From Silurus meridionalis (lineage: Eukaryota; Chordata; Actinopteri; Siluriformes; Siluridae): a stretch of DNA of 64,000 bases. The translations under genes and the position numbers were made by a program. Of this stretch, positions 43,764 to 54,184 are shown in pieces. The DNA lies in NCBI RefSeq assembly GCF_014805685.1, contig NC_060884.1:13460356-13524355 (forward strand), written 5' to 3'. Each line of letters opens with the position of its first letter. The first letter of the stretch is position 1. The notes beneath the pieces were generated by a model. The model saw only the letters and a list, made by a program, of their open reading frames with translations. It was not told the DNA's origin and did no database searches.

Positions 43764-44329
43764 CATTAGGTGAGAATTTGCCTAAAGTCAGTGGTTCTAG
43801 TTTCTTGTTAAACTGTACCGTCTTTATCCACATCTTTGGCCATTTGAATCAGTTCCCTCTTTGTCAGGTTGATTCCCATCAAACTCATCAGCCTCTCCAG
43901 CTCCTGAGTCTTCACGTCCCCATTCCCTTCTTCGTCAAACATTTCAAACACGCCCTTATACTCTGTGATCTGCTCTGTGGACAATTTGCTTGCCTCAAAA
44001 TGAGAACATTTAATGTCAGTAAGTATATTTAATTTCTCAGCTTCATTATGTATTACACACAAGACACATTAATGGGGTAAATCCAGTAAATAAACTAGTA
44101 AACGACTCTGGCATGTTATATGTAAGAAAATGAATTCAAAAGCAGTGTAAAAATATTGCTGAAACACAAAAATCTAAATTAAATGTTAAATAAAATATAT
44201 TTAAAACAAACAGATGCTCACCACAAAAACTCTTTAGCTGTGATAATCGTATAGCAAAATATTTAATTTATATTTAATTTATATATTTAGTTATAATATG
44301 TAGAATATAAAAATAAAAATGCTTACCAT
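41370..44329 (-). CDS. caglp: caglp: calglandulin, four-EF-hand calcium-binding protein, 5 coding exons
   Basis: CDS exons (minus): 44329-44327 (ATG only), 43993-43819, 42817-42673, 41948-41848, 41413-41370; junctions are GT-AG and in phase. The total is 468 nt, 155 residues (family 156). It reads MASKLSTEQITEYKGVFEMF, then FDEEGNGDVKTQELE (EF1), VDKDGKGTFNCDRF (EF2), FDKDAKGYIDWNTLK (EF3), ADKDGDGTIDYEEF (EF4), and ends AMMNGDSFKMT. These match remembered calglandulin (EYKGVFEMFDEEGNG, YVLMNAGEPLNE, MMKEADKDGDGTIDYEEF) much better than calmodulin or troponin C. EF4 has the full DxDxDG loop; EF1 and EF3 are less canonical. Known in snake venom gland and as human CALML6; the protein is cytosolic and the precise role is unsettled. 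The last coding exon is short and was found by phase plus the EFVAMM motif. Confidence 0.94.
41494..41543. repeat. (AAT)n/(ATC)n compound microsatellite
   Basis: Just left of the caglp stop codon, on the 3' side of that gene; its translated shadow is MMMMIII. Confidence 0.9.
41640..41775. mobile_element. hAT-type MITE-like fragment
   Basis: Starts CCCTGTTCCTGGAGAGCCCC and ends near CCAGGGTTGGGAA, resembling the widespread fish repeat with CCTGGAGGGCC ends. It lies in caglp intron 4. Classification is tentative. Confidence 0.4.
42329..42497. repeat. (ATCT)n / GATA microsatellite
   Basis: A long tetranucleotide tract interrupted once by CTCT and once by TTAGTCTACAGACTAAAT, in caglp intron 3. 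Confidence 0.97.
43694..43771. repeat. (TA)n inside a 78-bp palindrome
   Basis: ACCTAATGCCTA precedes and its exact complement TAGGCATTAGGT follows about 54 bp of TA, so the whole 78 bp is self-complementary. It lies in caglp intron 2, about 50 bp on the 3' side of exon 2. Confidence 0.9.
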
Positions 44330-44399
44330 TTTGTCTGGATTGAAGACTGGTAGCTTCTGTGTTTGCTGGAGTAGTGATGGAGTCTTAAAACTTGTAGGC

Positions 44400-45100
44400 G
44401 ATGTTATGCTAAATTGCCCCATGAGATTTTTACACACACCATAAATGGTATTTAAAAGATAGTTCAGTGAGCATCTGCCCTAGCCTCACTGGGAGTACCA
44501 CACCCGAGTGAGTGTAAAATCACGGGCAGAATTCTGCACAATCCTTATTAATTATTTGCAAGGAAGAGGTATTACAATCTTGAAGCATTCTGTATTAAAC
44601 GTAATTTGATTAGTTGAGCAAGATGGGTGAAGCCGGGTAAATCTCTGTCCCTCTTTGGGAATTGGTAACTTTTCATCTATGTCAGTCTCAGCTGGTGCTT
44701 GAGGCTACTTTCTCCCCAGCCAGTGTCGGCTAGACAGCACACCAAATAAAGAGATAACTGAATCAGTTTCTATTTACAGTCTCTACCAACTGTGGCCATC
44801 ATTAAAATGATTATTCCATCACATTAATTGTTTTCAAACTGTTTTGAGCTTTTTATGAAAAAGGTCTCTTTTTGTCAGTTTGGTGAAACAATATTAAAAA
44901 TATTATCTCTATCATATGTATTACCTTCACTAAAATGTAATGCAATTATTGATATAAATTCAGTGACTCAAAATCTGATTTAACATCAAGTTTCAAGGTT
45001 ACAGATTAATTACCGTGATTATTGTGAGAAATGATATAACCCAGCCAGTAGGGTTGTACAAGCCAGTGCATTCTTAGTGTCGGTCCCAAACCCGGATAAA
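44400..45100. other. Upstream of caglp, no recognised feature
   Basis: It contains the caglp 5' UTR and presumably its promoter, but I see no convincing TATA or CpG signature. No exon recognised. Confidence 0.4.
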
Positions 45101-45114
45101 ATGGGAGGTTTGGG

Positions 45115-45881
45115 CTACTTTTGTCCAAAGGTGGAGTAGGAGAGTGGGAAGTTATCTATAGAGACAGCAGGGAAAGGAGAAGTGGAGGAGAGTGAAGGTT
45201 AGGGTCAGCACTTCAAATGTTGGAGTAAAGAAAGGTAAACATGGTGTGTAAGGCCAGGAACATTGGAGATCGATTTCAACTGTTGTAACATGATGTGGAT
45301 GGAAAGAGAAATGGAAATGTGTTGACTAGTGAGGAGAGTGTGTTGAGTAGATGGAGGGAGTATTTTGAGAATTTGATGAATGAGGAAAATGAGAGAGAGA
45401 GAAGGTTGGATGGTGTGGAGATAGTGAAGCAGAAAGTGGATAGGATCAGTAAGGAGGAAGTGAGAGAAGCGATTAAGAGGATGAAGAGTGGAAAGTCGTT
45501 AGACCAGATGGCATACAGGTAGAAGCATGGAGGTGTTTAGGAGAGATGGCAGTGGAGTTTTTAATCAGATTGTTTAACAAGATTTTGGAAGGTGAGAGGA
45601 TGCCTGAGGAATGGAGAAGGAGTATGCTGGTACCAGTTTTTAAGAATAAGGGAGATGTGCAGACCTGCAGTAACTACAGGGGAATAAAGTTGATCAGTCA
45701 CACCATAAAGTTATGGGACAGAGTAGTGGAAGCCAGGCTGAGGGAAGAGGTGACCATCTGTATGCAACAGTACGGTTTAATGCCGAAGAAGAGCACTCCA
45801 GATGCAATATTTGATTTGAGAATGTTGATAGGGAAGTATAGAGGAGGACAGAAGGAGTTGCATTGTGTGTTTGTGGATTGA
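45115..45881 (+). mobile_element. Family R LINE fragment truncated at both ends
   Basis: Translation gives EESVLSRWREYFENLMNEEN, an in-frame stop around 45520, then YRGIKLISHTIKLWDRVVEA, QQYGLMPKKSTPDAIFDL and LHCVFVD, where the element stops abruptly in reverse transcriptase block A. The lack of a 3' end implies a later deletion or breakpoint, not ordinary 5' truncation. Confidence 0.85.
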
Positions 45882-46680
45882 GAGCACATTTATGTGAGAA
45901 ATTATATAAAATCTCCCCAAACATTATTATTTTATATTATTACAATTGTTCTAATTATTCTGAGAGCTCACTGTCATGTATAAATATCATCCTAAATGCA
46001 TTAATTGCACAATCAATTTCACGTCAATTTACCATTTACAGAAATCCAACTAGATCAGTTGTAGCCATTTTAGCCATTACTAAATCTGTACATTTAATTT
46101 TTAATTTTTTAATTTTTTTAATTTTTTAAAATCCCATTTACATGATCAGTGAGAAGCACAGTATAAAATGTCTGAGCAGGAACTGTCCTGTGTTCTTTTG
46201 ACTCAAATGAACACAAAGTACTTAAACTAAATAGACTAAATGAAGCATGATTCTTTGTATTCGAATTACTTAAGTTACTCAAGTTGCCTAGTTAATAGTT
46301 TTATTTTCATTGATTTTACCGTAGATCCAGAGTCTAGAAACACAAGTGTGTGAGGACTGAATACACCCTGGATGAGATGTCGGTTCATTTCAGGACAACA
46401 TGCCCACACATATAGGGCAATTTGATGACAGCCAATTTGCCTAATAGAAGACACAATATGTAACATGCAAAACTAAACACAGACAGTAAGTCGAGTTCTG
46501 GTTGGAACTGGCCAACCAAGGAGCCATGAAATGGTAACACTTTATGCTGTTTAGACAATTCAATTTCAGATCTACATTGCTGAAAGTCAAAGCAAAACAA
46601 GCAAATCCCCATTATATTTAAACATATTTAAACCAAGATGCTACATGAAACATCATATATTAACACTACATGACACAAAA
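45882..46680. other. AT-rich intergenic stretch
   Basis: No gene or repeat that I can name; a low-complexity TTTTAATTTTT run lies at 46096-46128. Confidence 0.5.
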
Positions 46681-46687
46681 TTAACTA

Positions 46688-47197
46688 CGAGGTGGTATCA
46701 AAAGGTTTCAAGGCTCTGTTTACAAGAAAGCACTTTATTTATCTACATTTACAGTACACACCTTCAAAATAGTCCCCTTGTACAACATAAAGTGCTCCCA
46801 GCATTCCTGCCACTTCTGAAATGTGTCCTGGAAGTCTTCTTTTTAAAGTGTATCAAGTGTGTTTGAGCTGGATCTTCATCTTCAGGACGAGAGCAAAATC
46901 TGCAGGAGCCAAATCTGGTGAGTAGAGTGGGTGCAGAAGTGAGATCATGTTGTTTCCGAAGGGAAACTCATGTGTTAGGAAAGCTCGGTAACAAGGTTCG
47001 CACATGGCCAGAATAGCAAACGCGGTCACACGTGTTTTCAGAATAGCAGATGCACAGCATCCGATGTACACATGAGGATGTCTTTTGGCACACTGACTTA
47101 TGAAGGTTGGTGCTCCCTGTGACTATGTGGGCAGCCTTGTGCTGCCATCTGTTGGCGTGTTACAAAACTAGCTTCGAAACATTTTGATACCACCTCA
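46688..47197 (-). mobile_element. mariner element, internally deleted
   Basis: The ends CGAGGTGGTATCAAAA and TTTTGATACCACCTCA are inverted repeats flanked by TA (46686-46687, 47198-47199). The minus strand retains the transposase C-terminus with LYSPDLAPADF, the DD34D signature of mariner, followed by MKIQLK. About 500 bp remains of a normal 1.3 kb, so it is non-autonomous. Confidence 0.85.
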
Positions 47198-47359
47198 TAC
47201 AACAAACAGACCAACACAATCACAAGAATATAAAGTGCATGTGTGCAAATAACAGGTTGTAATAGTGTATAGAAAATGTCGATATAATAATAAATACTGC
47301 ACATTTGGTGGTTTAGAAGCAGGTTTATTAAAAACTTGCGATGTAGAGGTGTGTGTGTG

Positions 47360-47600
47360 TGTGTGTGTGAAGTCAAATCGAGTCGAGATTATTTCTATTG
47401 CGCTTTTCACAACGGACATTGTCTCAAAGCAGCTTTACAGAATTTGAGAGTTAAGGTGAGCGATGTGTGTTTATTCCTGATGAGCAGCCGTGGCGACTTT
47501 GGCAAGGAAAAACTCCCTTAGATGTTATGAGGAAGAAACCTTGAGAGGAACCAGACTCAAAATGGGAACCCATGCTCATTTGGGTGACATCAAGATTTAA
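47360..47600 (+). mobile_element. Common fish interspersed repeat (unclassified)
   Basis: Contains CAAAGCAGCTTTACAGAATT, GGCAAGGAAAAACTCCC and GAAACCTTGAGAGGAACCAG, a high-copy sequence I recognise from many fish genomes but cannot assign to a class. No long open frame. Confidence 0.55.
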
Positions 47601-47651
47601 TGCACTATTCGTTATGTGGACTTCTTGAGTTTGAAACTTGGACCTTGTTAA

Positions 47652-47656
<5 letters not shown>

Positions 47657-47727
<71 letters not shown>
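47657..47727. repeat. (TA)n microsatellite
   Basis: About 70 bp of TA. The following 47730-49940 is AT-rich intergenic sequence without a recognised gene, containing a T run at 48350-48377. Confidence 0.96.
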
Positions 47728-47732
<5 letters not shown>

Positions 47733-48346
47733 AAACTAAATGCAAACAGACTGACGTAACATCAAAGAAACCTGTTACCTACCCTATATACACACATTTT
47801 TTTCTTTGTTGGGAAGCCTGATGACTTGAGGAAAGAAACTGTTACACAGTCTGATCGTGAGGACCCAAATGCTTCTCCACATTTTTCTCGTGGTAGGATG
47901 ATAAAAAGTGTGTGTTAGAGGTGTGTATAAACAGTGTGTGTGAGCAGCCACAATGCTGATCGTTTGGCAGATGGTGTTAATATCCATTATAAAAGGAAGA
48001 GAGTTAGATATTCTCCACTTTCCTTGACAAGACCAGTGTAACACACAGAGATAACAGTCAGAAACAGAATTAACTGTCAGAACTAGCCAGCTAACATGAG
48101 CATGCTAACCATAACAATGCTATGTGTTAATGCTTCAAAAACAATTATGAAAAATATTTCCATAAATACCATTATTCAGATTCATATTTCTGTTTATATT
48201 CGAATGCATATAGCCAATGAAATCCTTTATTAAAAAAACAAATATAACCCCACAAAAACCAACCCATTTACTTCACTTGTTAAGGAATTATTCACAAATC
48301 GTTCATACACGAATGGTATTCAGGAAATCTTATGGAATATGAAATA

Positions 48347-48380
<34 letters not shown>

Positions 48381-49949
48381 TACATAAGCTCCTGAATGTG
48401 TGTATATGTACATAAGATGACTTTTGCATCTGTGATTTCTTTTTTTTGGGCCTTTAGTACTCATTTTGATTTTCCTCTCTGGTAGCCTTGCCTTTTGTGG
48501 AGTTTTGAGTGCATCACTGAATGCAAATAAGCTGTGCAGTATACATGCCTAGTAATTTACAGGCGATTAATGTTTATCAACGCAAACATGAATATAAAGA
48601 TTTAGAAAAATCTATTTTTCTAAGTCTAGCAGCTTTTTTGGTTGACAACCTATACACACTACCAACAAACAGATACAAGAGAGCCATTGTGCATGTTTTT
48701 TATTACTCTTATGATCACAATAAAAAAAATCTCTAGGTTAAATGCACCTAGGCTAAAATTTTTACATTACTTGCAATACTACATGTAACCATTTCCTAAG
48801 TAATTTAATGATCTGCTTAATGCACATAAGTGGACATTTCAAATAAAGGCTAAGAGTAGCTTTGGCATAAGCTTTTTCATTTCTTAATCTCAAATGGTTG
48901 ATTGGTTTTCCCCTTTCCAATCTTCTTACAACACTTTGTCAGAATATTTCCTGTTTCTTCTGAGAGAGCTGGTGTAACTCAGGTTTGTGTGGCCTCCTTG
49001 CTTTTTTTAGTTCAGCCCACAAATTCTTTTGGAAATTTAGGTTTGGGATTGTGAAGACAAATAATAATTACAAATAGTGATTTGAAAACATTATTAATTG
49101 TACTTCTTTATAAAAACAAGAATTGCCAATAGAACAAGCTTGAATTTAATTATATAACTCAAAAGTATATAAATATAATGAAATAATATATAAAGAAATA
49201 AGTCTACATTCAGTTTTCATGCTCATATGAAAGGAAATACTATATACATTTGAAATATATTTAAAATATTTTCATTTGCTTAGATGCTATTTTTGCAACA
49301 TAGTAGCAGTATGTAATGGCTTTGCATGGCATTGGTCCATATGTCTTTGCCATAGGTGTATGTAAACTTTTCACCTCTACTGTAACAAACTGAAAATGAA
49401 AGTCGAACTAGATAAAATACTATTAAGTGGCTATTGGTTTCAACTATAAACAGCTTCCCGATTTGGAAAAGACATAATTGCTTTGACTGTAAGTTCTCTA
49501 GCATAATTATTCAATTTAAATAAAAAGAAAGATTTGAGAACAATCTAAACTTTATATTACATTTATAGATTACAGTGAAATCGAAGAGTTTTAAAACCTG
49601 TACACGCTGAATAAAGCTATGTTTTGGCAATTGTTATTTGCTATTTGTTATTTATAAATTCAAAATATTTTTTATTCAATTCTTACCACCCTCTATATAT
49701 TTTTCCAGTGTTTCTAAGCCATAGTATTTCCTTAAAGAAATCACACCCACTTCTTAATTTAATATAATATAGAAATAATACCATTACACCACACACCTAC
49801 AATATATAAAATGATGTGGACAATTACACGCTAGTGACTATTATTCAATAGCAGTTCTGACAGAAGTGCTGGATGTAAGGCAAAGCACAGGTTTCATTCA
49901 ATGTGCTTGTTCTAATACATTCCTGTGTTAACAAATTCACATATACACT

Positions 49950-50150
49950 ACCTGTCAAAAGTTTGGAAACGCCTAGTCTTGTAATGCTTTTGAGAGACAC
50001 ATGCAGTATGGAATAGTAGAATGTTGCTTCAGTATTCCTTTCACTTGGAATAAGTCTCTAACCTTCCCTGCTCTGAAACAACCACAAACCATTGATCTTG
50101 CACCTGTTTGACTGTGGGTGTAAAGCAGTCTAGTAACATAAGTTCTGGTA
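49950..50150 (+). mobile_element. Tc1-like terminal fragment
   Basis: TACACTACCTGTCAAAAGTT followed by TGGAAACGCCTAG is a typical end of a Tc1-family element. The following 150 bp belongs to the same family, but the other end is not seen. Confidence 0.6.
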
Positions 50151-50229
50151 TGTATGTCCTTCTGTTAAATCAAAAGATTTTAGTTTATCTTAATGATAAT
50201 ATAATTAATAAATAAACCACTTAGTATTT

Positions 50230-50651
50230 TTTACACTATATTGGTAAGACAGTTTTATTATTTCTATCAGTACTGACCAAAGTGTTTTTCAGAATTACTA
50301 TCATTTTTATATTATTTATCAGAAGTAATTTTTAAATGTGTTCTTATCAGTACTGATTCTTTTGTTTCAGTATTTTTTAATGGTACTGGTGGTGTTACAG
50401 TATAACTATCAGAACTGATTTGTGTGACAGTGTTTCTATCAGTACTGGAGGTAGTGTTTCTGTTTTTCAGGCAATATTGGTGGTATTGTTTCAATATTTC
50501 TACATGACTGACAGGGGTGTTTCAAATTTTCTATTGTTGCAGTATTCCTGTCAGTACTGATTTTGGTGTTTCTGGTTTTTAATCTGTACTGGCAGAGGTG
50601 CTTAAATATTTCTGTCAGTACTGACAGGGATGTTTCAGTATTTCTATTTAA
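50230..50651 (+). repeat. Decayed left part of the 29-bp minisatellite
   Basis: Loose copies of the unit (TTTCTATCAGTACTGA and related) recur at irregular spacing. They resemble the main array at 51801-54178 but are far more diverged, as expected at the edge of a tandem array. Confidence 0.7.
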
Positions 50652-50689
50652 ATACTGTAGTACTGAAATATATATACGTATATATATAT

Positions 50690-51665
50690 TTCTTTCCCTC
50701 CATCAGATACCACAGCTTCCGCTCAGATCTCAGCATGCTTGTCAGATATATCTTTATGGATGAGTGCTCACCAACTTAAACTCAACCCCAGCAAAACAGA
50801 ACTGCTGGTCATCCCAGGTGATTCATCCCCAGGTCAAGATCTCCAAATAACACTTCATGACTCTCTGCTCTCCCCTTCAGCCACTGCTCGTAACCTTGGG
50901 GTAACTATGGACAATGAACTGTCTTTTTTCCCACATGTCGCTAATGTTGCTCGTTCTTGTCGATTTCTTCTCTATAACATCCGAAGGATTCGACCATTTC
51001 TGTCCATACAGGCTGCCCAGGTGCTTGTTCAGTCTCTTGTCATTTCAAGACTTGACTACTGCAACTCTCTGCTGGCAGATCTCCTCCTGAACGCTATTCG
51101 TCCACTGCAAATGATCCAAAATGCAGCTGCACGACTTGTGTTCAATCAGCCCAAGTTTTCCCACACCACCCCACTGCTGCACTCCCTTCACTGGCTTCCA
51201 GTAGCTGCACGTATCAAATTCAAAACACTGATGCTTGCCTACAAGGCCAAAAATGGACCAGCACCATCTTACCTCAGTGACCTCATCACATCTCGCACTG
51301 CACCACGCTGTCTGAGATCCTCCAGCACTGCTCGACTGGTACCACCTTCTCTCAGAATGAGAGGTAAGTACACTTCAAGGCTCTTCTCTGTTCTGGCACC
51401 GAGGTGGTGGAATGAACTTCCCCTAGATGTCCGTACAGCAGAGTCCCTGATTATCTTTAGGCGACGACTGAAGACCTACCTCCTCCTGAAATACCTAAAT
51501 TAGCACTTTCCAAGTTTGTAGAATTTGAGTTATATTTATATTAAGTTTGTAATCTTGCGTACCAGTGTAGATTTATTCATTACTAGAGATTTAAAGCACT
51601 TTTGTACGTCGCTCTGGATAAGGCGTCTGCTAAATGCCGCAAATGTAAATGTAAATGTAAATGTA
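50690..51665 (+). mobile_element. L2-type LINE, 3' end with C-terminal ORF2
   Basis: An open frame to TAA at 51503 contains WMSAHQLKLNPSKTELLVIP, NLGVTMDNELSF, LVISRLDYCNSLLADL, QNAAARLVF, LHWLPVAARIKFK and PLDVRTAESLIIFRRRLKTY. This is the reverse transcriptase thumb and C-terminus typical of the L2/CR1 group in fish. The 3' tail GATAAGGCGTCTGCTAAATG and (AAATGT)n repeats at 51636-51665 are complete. The frame is uninterrupted for over 250 codons, so the insertion is fairly young. The 5' part is missing. Confidence 0.88.
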
Positions 51666-51666
51666 A

Positions 51667-51800
<134 letters not shown>

Positions 51801-54178
51801 TTCAGTACTACAGTATTTCAGTAGTTATATCAGTACTGACGCCATTTCATTATTTCTATCAGTACTGACGGCATTTTAGTAGTTTTTTCAGTCCTATGGT
51901 ATTTCAGTAGTTATATCAGTACTGACGCCATTTTAATATTTCTATCAGTACTGATGATATTTTAATATTTCTATCAGTACTGACGGTATTTCAGTAGTTC
52001 TATTAGTACTGACGGTATTTCAGTAGTTATAGCAGTACTGATGGTATTTCAGTAGTTCCATCAGTACTGATAGTATTTCAGTAGTTCTATTAGTAATGAT
52101 GGTATTTCAGTAGTTATGTCAGTACTGACGGTATTTTAATATTTCTATTAGTACTGATGGTATTTCAGTAGTTCTATTAGTACTGATGGTATTTCAGTAG
52201 TTCTATCATTACTGACGGTATTTCAGTAGTTATATCAGTACTGGCGGTATTTCAGTAGTTCTATTAGTGCTAACGGTATTTCAGTAGTTCTATCAGTACT
52301 GACGGTATTTCAGTAGATCTATTAGTACTGACGGTATTTCAGTAGTTATATCACTACTGACGGTATTTCAGTAGTTCTATTAGTGCTGACGGTATTTCAG
52401 TAGTTCTATTAGTACTGATGGTATTTCAGTAGTTCTATAATTACTGACGGTATTTCAGTAGTTATATCAGTACTGACGGTATTTCAGTAGTTATATCAGT
52501 ACTGACGGTATTTCAGTAGATCTATTAGTACTGATGGTATTTCAGTAGTTCTATTAGTACTGATGGTATTTCAGTAGTTCTATCATTACGGACGGTATTT
52601 CAGTAGTTATATCAGTACTGGCGGTATTTCAGTAGTTCTATTAGTGCTGACGGTATTTCAGTAGTTCTATCAGTACTGACGGTATTTCAGTAGATCTATT
52701 AGTACTGACGGTATTTCAGTAGTTATATCACTACTGACGGTATTTCAGTAGTTCTATTAGTGCTGACGGTATTTCAGTAGTTCTATTAGTACTGATGGTA
52801 TTTCAGTAGTTCTATCATTACTGACGGTATTTCAGTAGTTATATCAGTACTGGCGGTATTTCAGTAGTTCTATTAGTGCTGACGGTATTTCAGTAGTTCT
52901 ATCAGTACTGACGGTATTTCAGTAGATCTATTAGTACTGACGGTATTTCAGTAGTTATATCACTACTGACGGTATTTCAGTAGTTCTATTAGTACTGACG
53001 GTATTTCAGTAGTCATAGCAGTACTGATGGTATTTCAGTAGTTATATCAGTACTGATGGTATTTCAGTAGTTCTATTAGTACTGATGGTATTTCAGTAGT
53101 TCTATCATTACTGACGGTATTTTAATATTTCTATTAGTACTGATGGTATTTCAGTAGTTCTATTAGTACTGATGGTATTTCAGTAGTTCTATCATTACTG
53201 ACGGTATTTCAGTAGTTATATCAGTACTGGCGGTATTTCAGTAGTTCTATTAGTGCTAACGGTATTTCAGTAGTTCTATCAGTACTGACGGTATTTCAGT
53301 AGATCTATTAGTACTGACGGTATTTCAGTAGTTATATCACTACTGACGGTATTTCAGTAGTTCTATTAGTGCTGACGGTATTTCAGTAGTTCTATTAGTA
53401 CTGATGGTATTTCAGTAGTTCTATAATTACTGACGGTATTTCAGTAGTTATATCAGTACTGGCGGTATTTCAGTAGTTATATCAGTACTGACGGTATTTC
53501 AGTAGATCTATTAGTACTGATGGTATTTCAGTAGTTCTATTAGTACTGATGGTATTTCAGTAGTTCTATCATTACGGACGGTATTTCAGTAGTTATATCA
53601 GTACTGGCGGTATTTCAGTAGTTCTATTAGTGCTGACGGTATTTCAGTAGTTCTATCAGTACTGACGGTATTTCAGTAGATCTATTAGTACTGACGGTAT
53701 TTCAGTAGTTATATCACTACTGACGGTATTTCAGTAGTTCTATTAGTGCTGACGGTATTTCAGTAGTTCTATTAGTACTGATGGTATTTCAGTAGTTCTA
53801 TCATTACTGACGGTATTTCAGTAGTTATATCAGTACTGGCGGTATTTCAGTAGTTCTATTAGTGCTGACGGTATTTCAGTAGTTCTATCAGTACTGACGG
53901 TATTTCAGTAGATCTATTAGTACTGACGGTATTTCAGTAGTTATATCACTACTGACGGTATTTCAGTAGTTCTATTAGTACTGACGGTATTTCAGTAGTC
54001 ATAGCAGTACTGATGGTATTTCAGTAGTTATATCAGTACTGATGGTATTTTAATATTTCTATTAGTACTGATGGTATTTCAGTAGTTCTATCATTACTGA
54101 CGTTATTTAAGTAGTTATATCAGTAATATTTCTATTAGTACTGATGGTATTTCAGTAGTTATATCAGTACTGATGGTA
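51801..54178 (+). repeat. 29-bp minisatellite array with higher-order structure
   Basis: About 80 tandem units of consensus TCAGTAGTTCTATTAGTACT + GACGGTATT (29 bp). Variants at fixed positions (TATATCAG, TATCACTAC, GATCTATTAG, TGGCGG, GCTAACGG) recur in order. Landmark TATCATTA units at 52204, 52581, 52813, 53103, 53190, 53567 and 53799 are all separated by multiples of 29, and three pairs are separated by exactly 986 bp. Left units are more degenerate. The array stops at the edge of the CpG-rich promoter. Confidence 0.93.
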
Positions 54179-54184
54179 TAGCTT

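Noticed and set aside
51801..54178. CRISPR-like array
   Set aside because: Units are contiguous 29-bp tandem repeats without unique spacers, in a vertebrate genome; it is a minisatellite.
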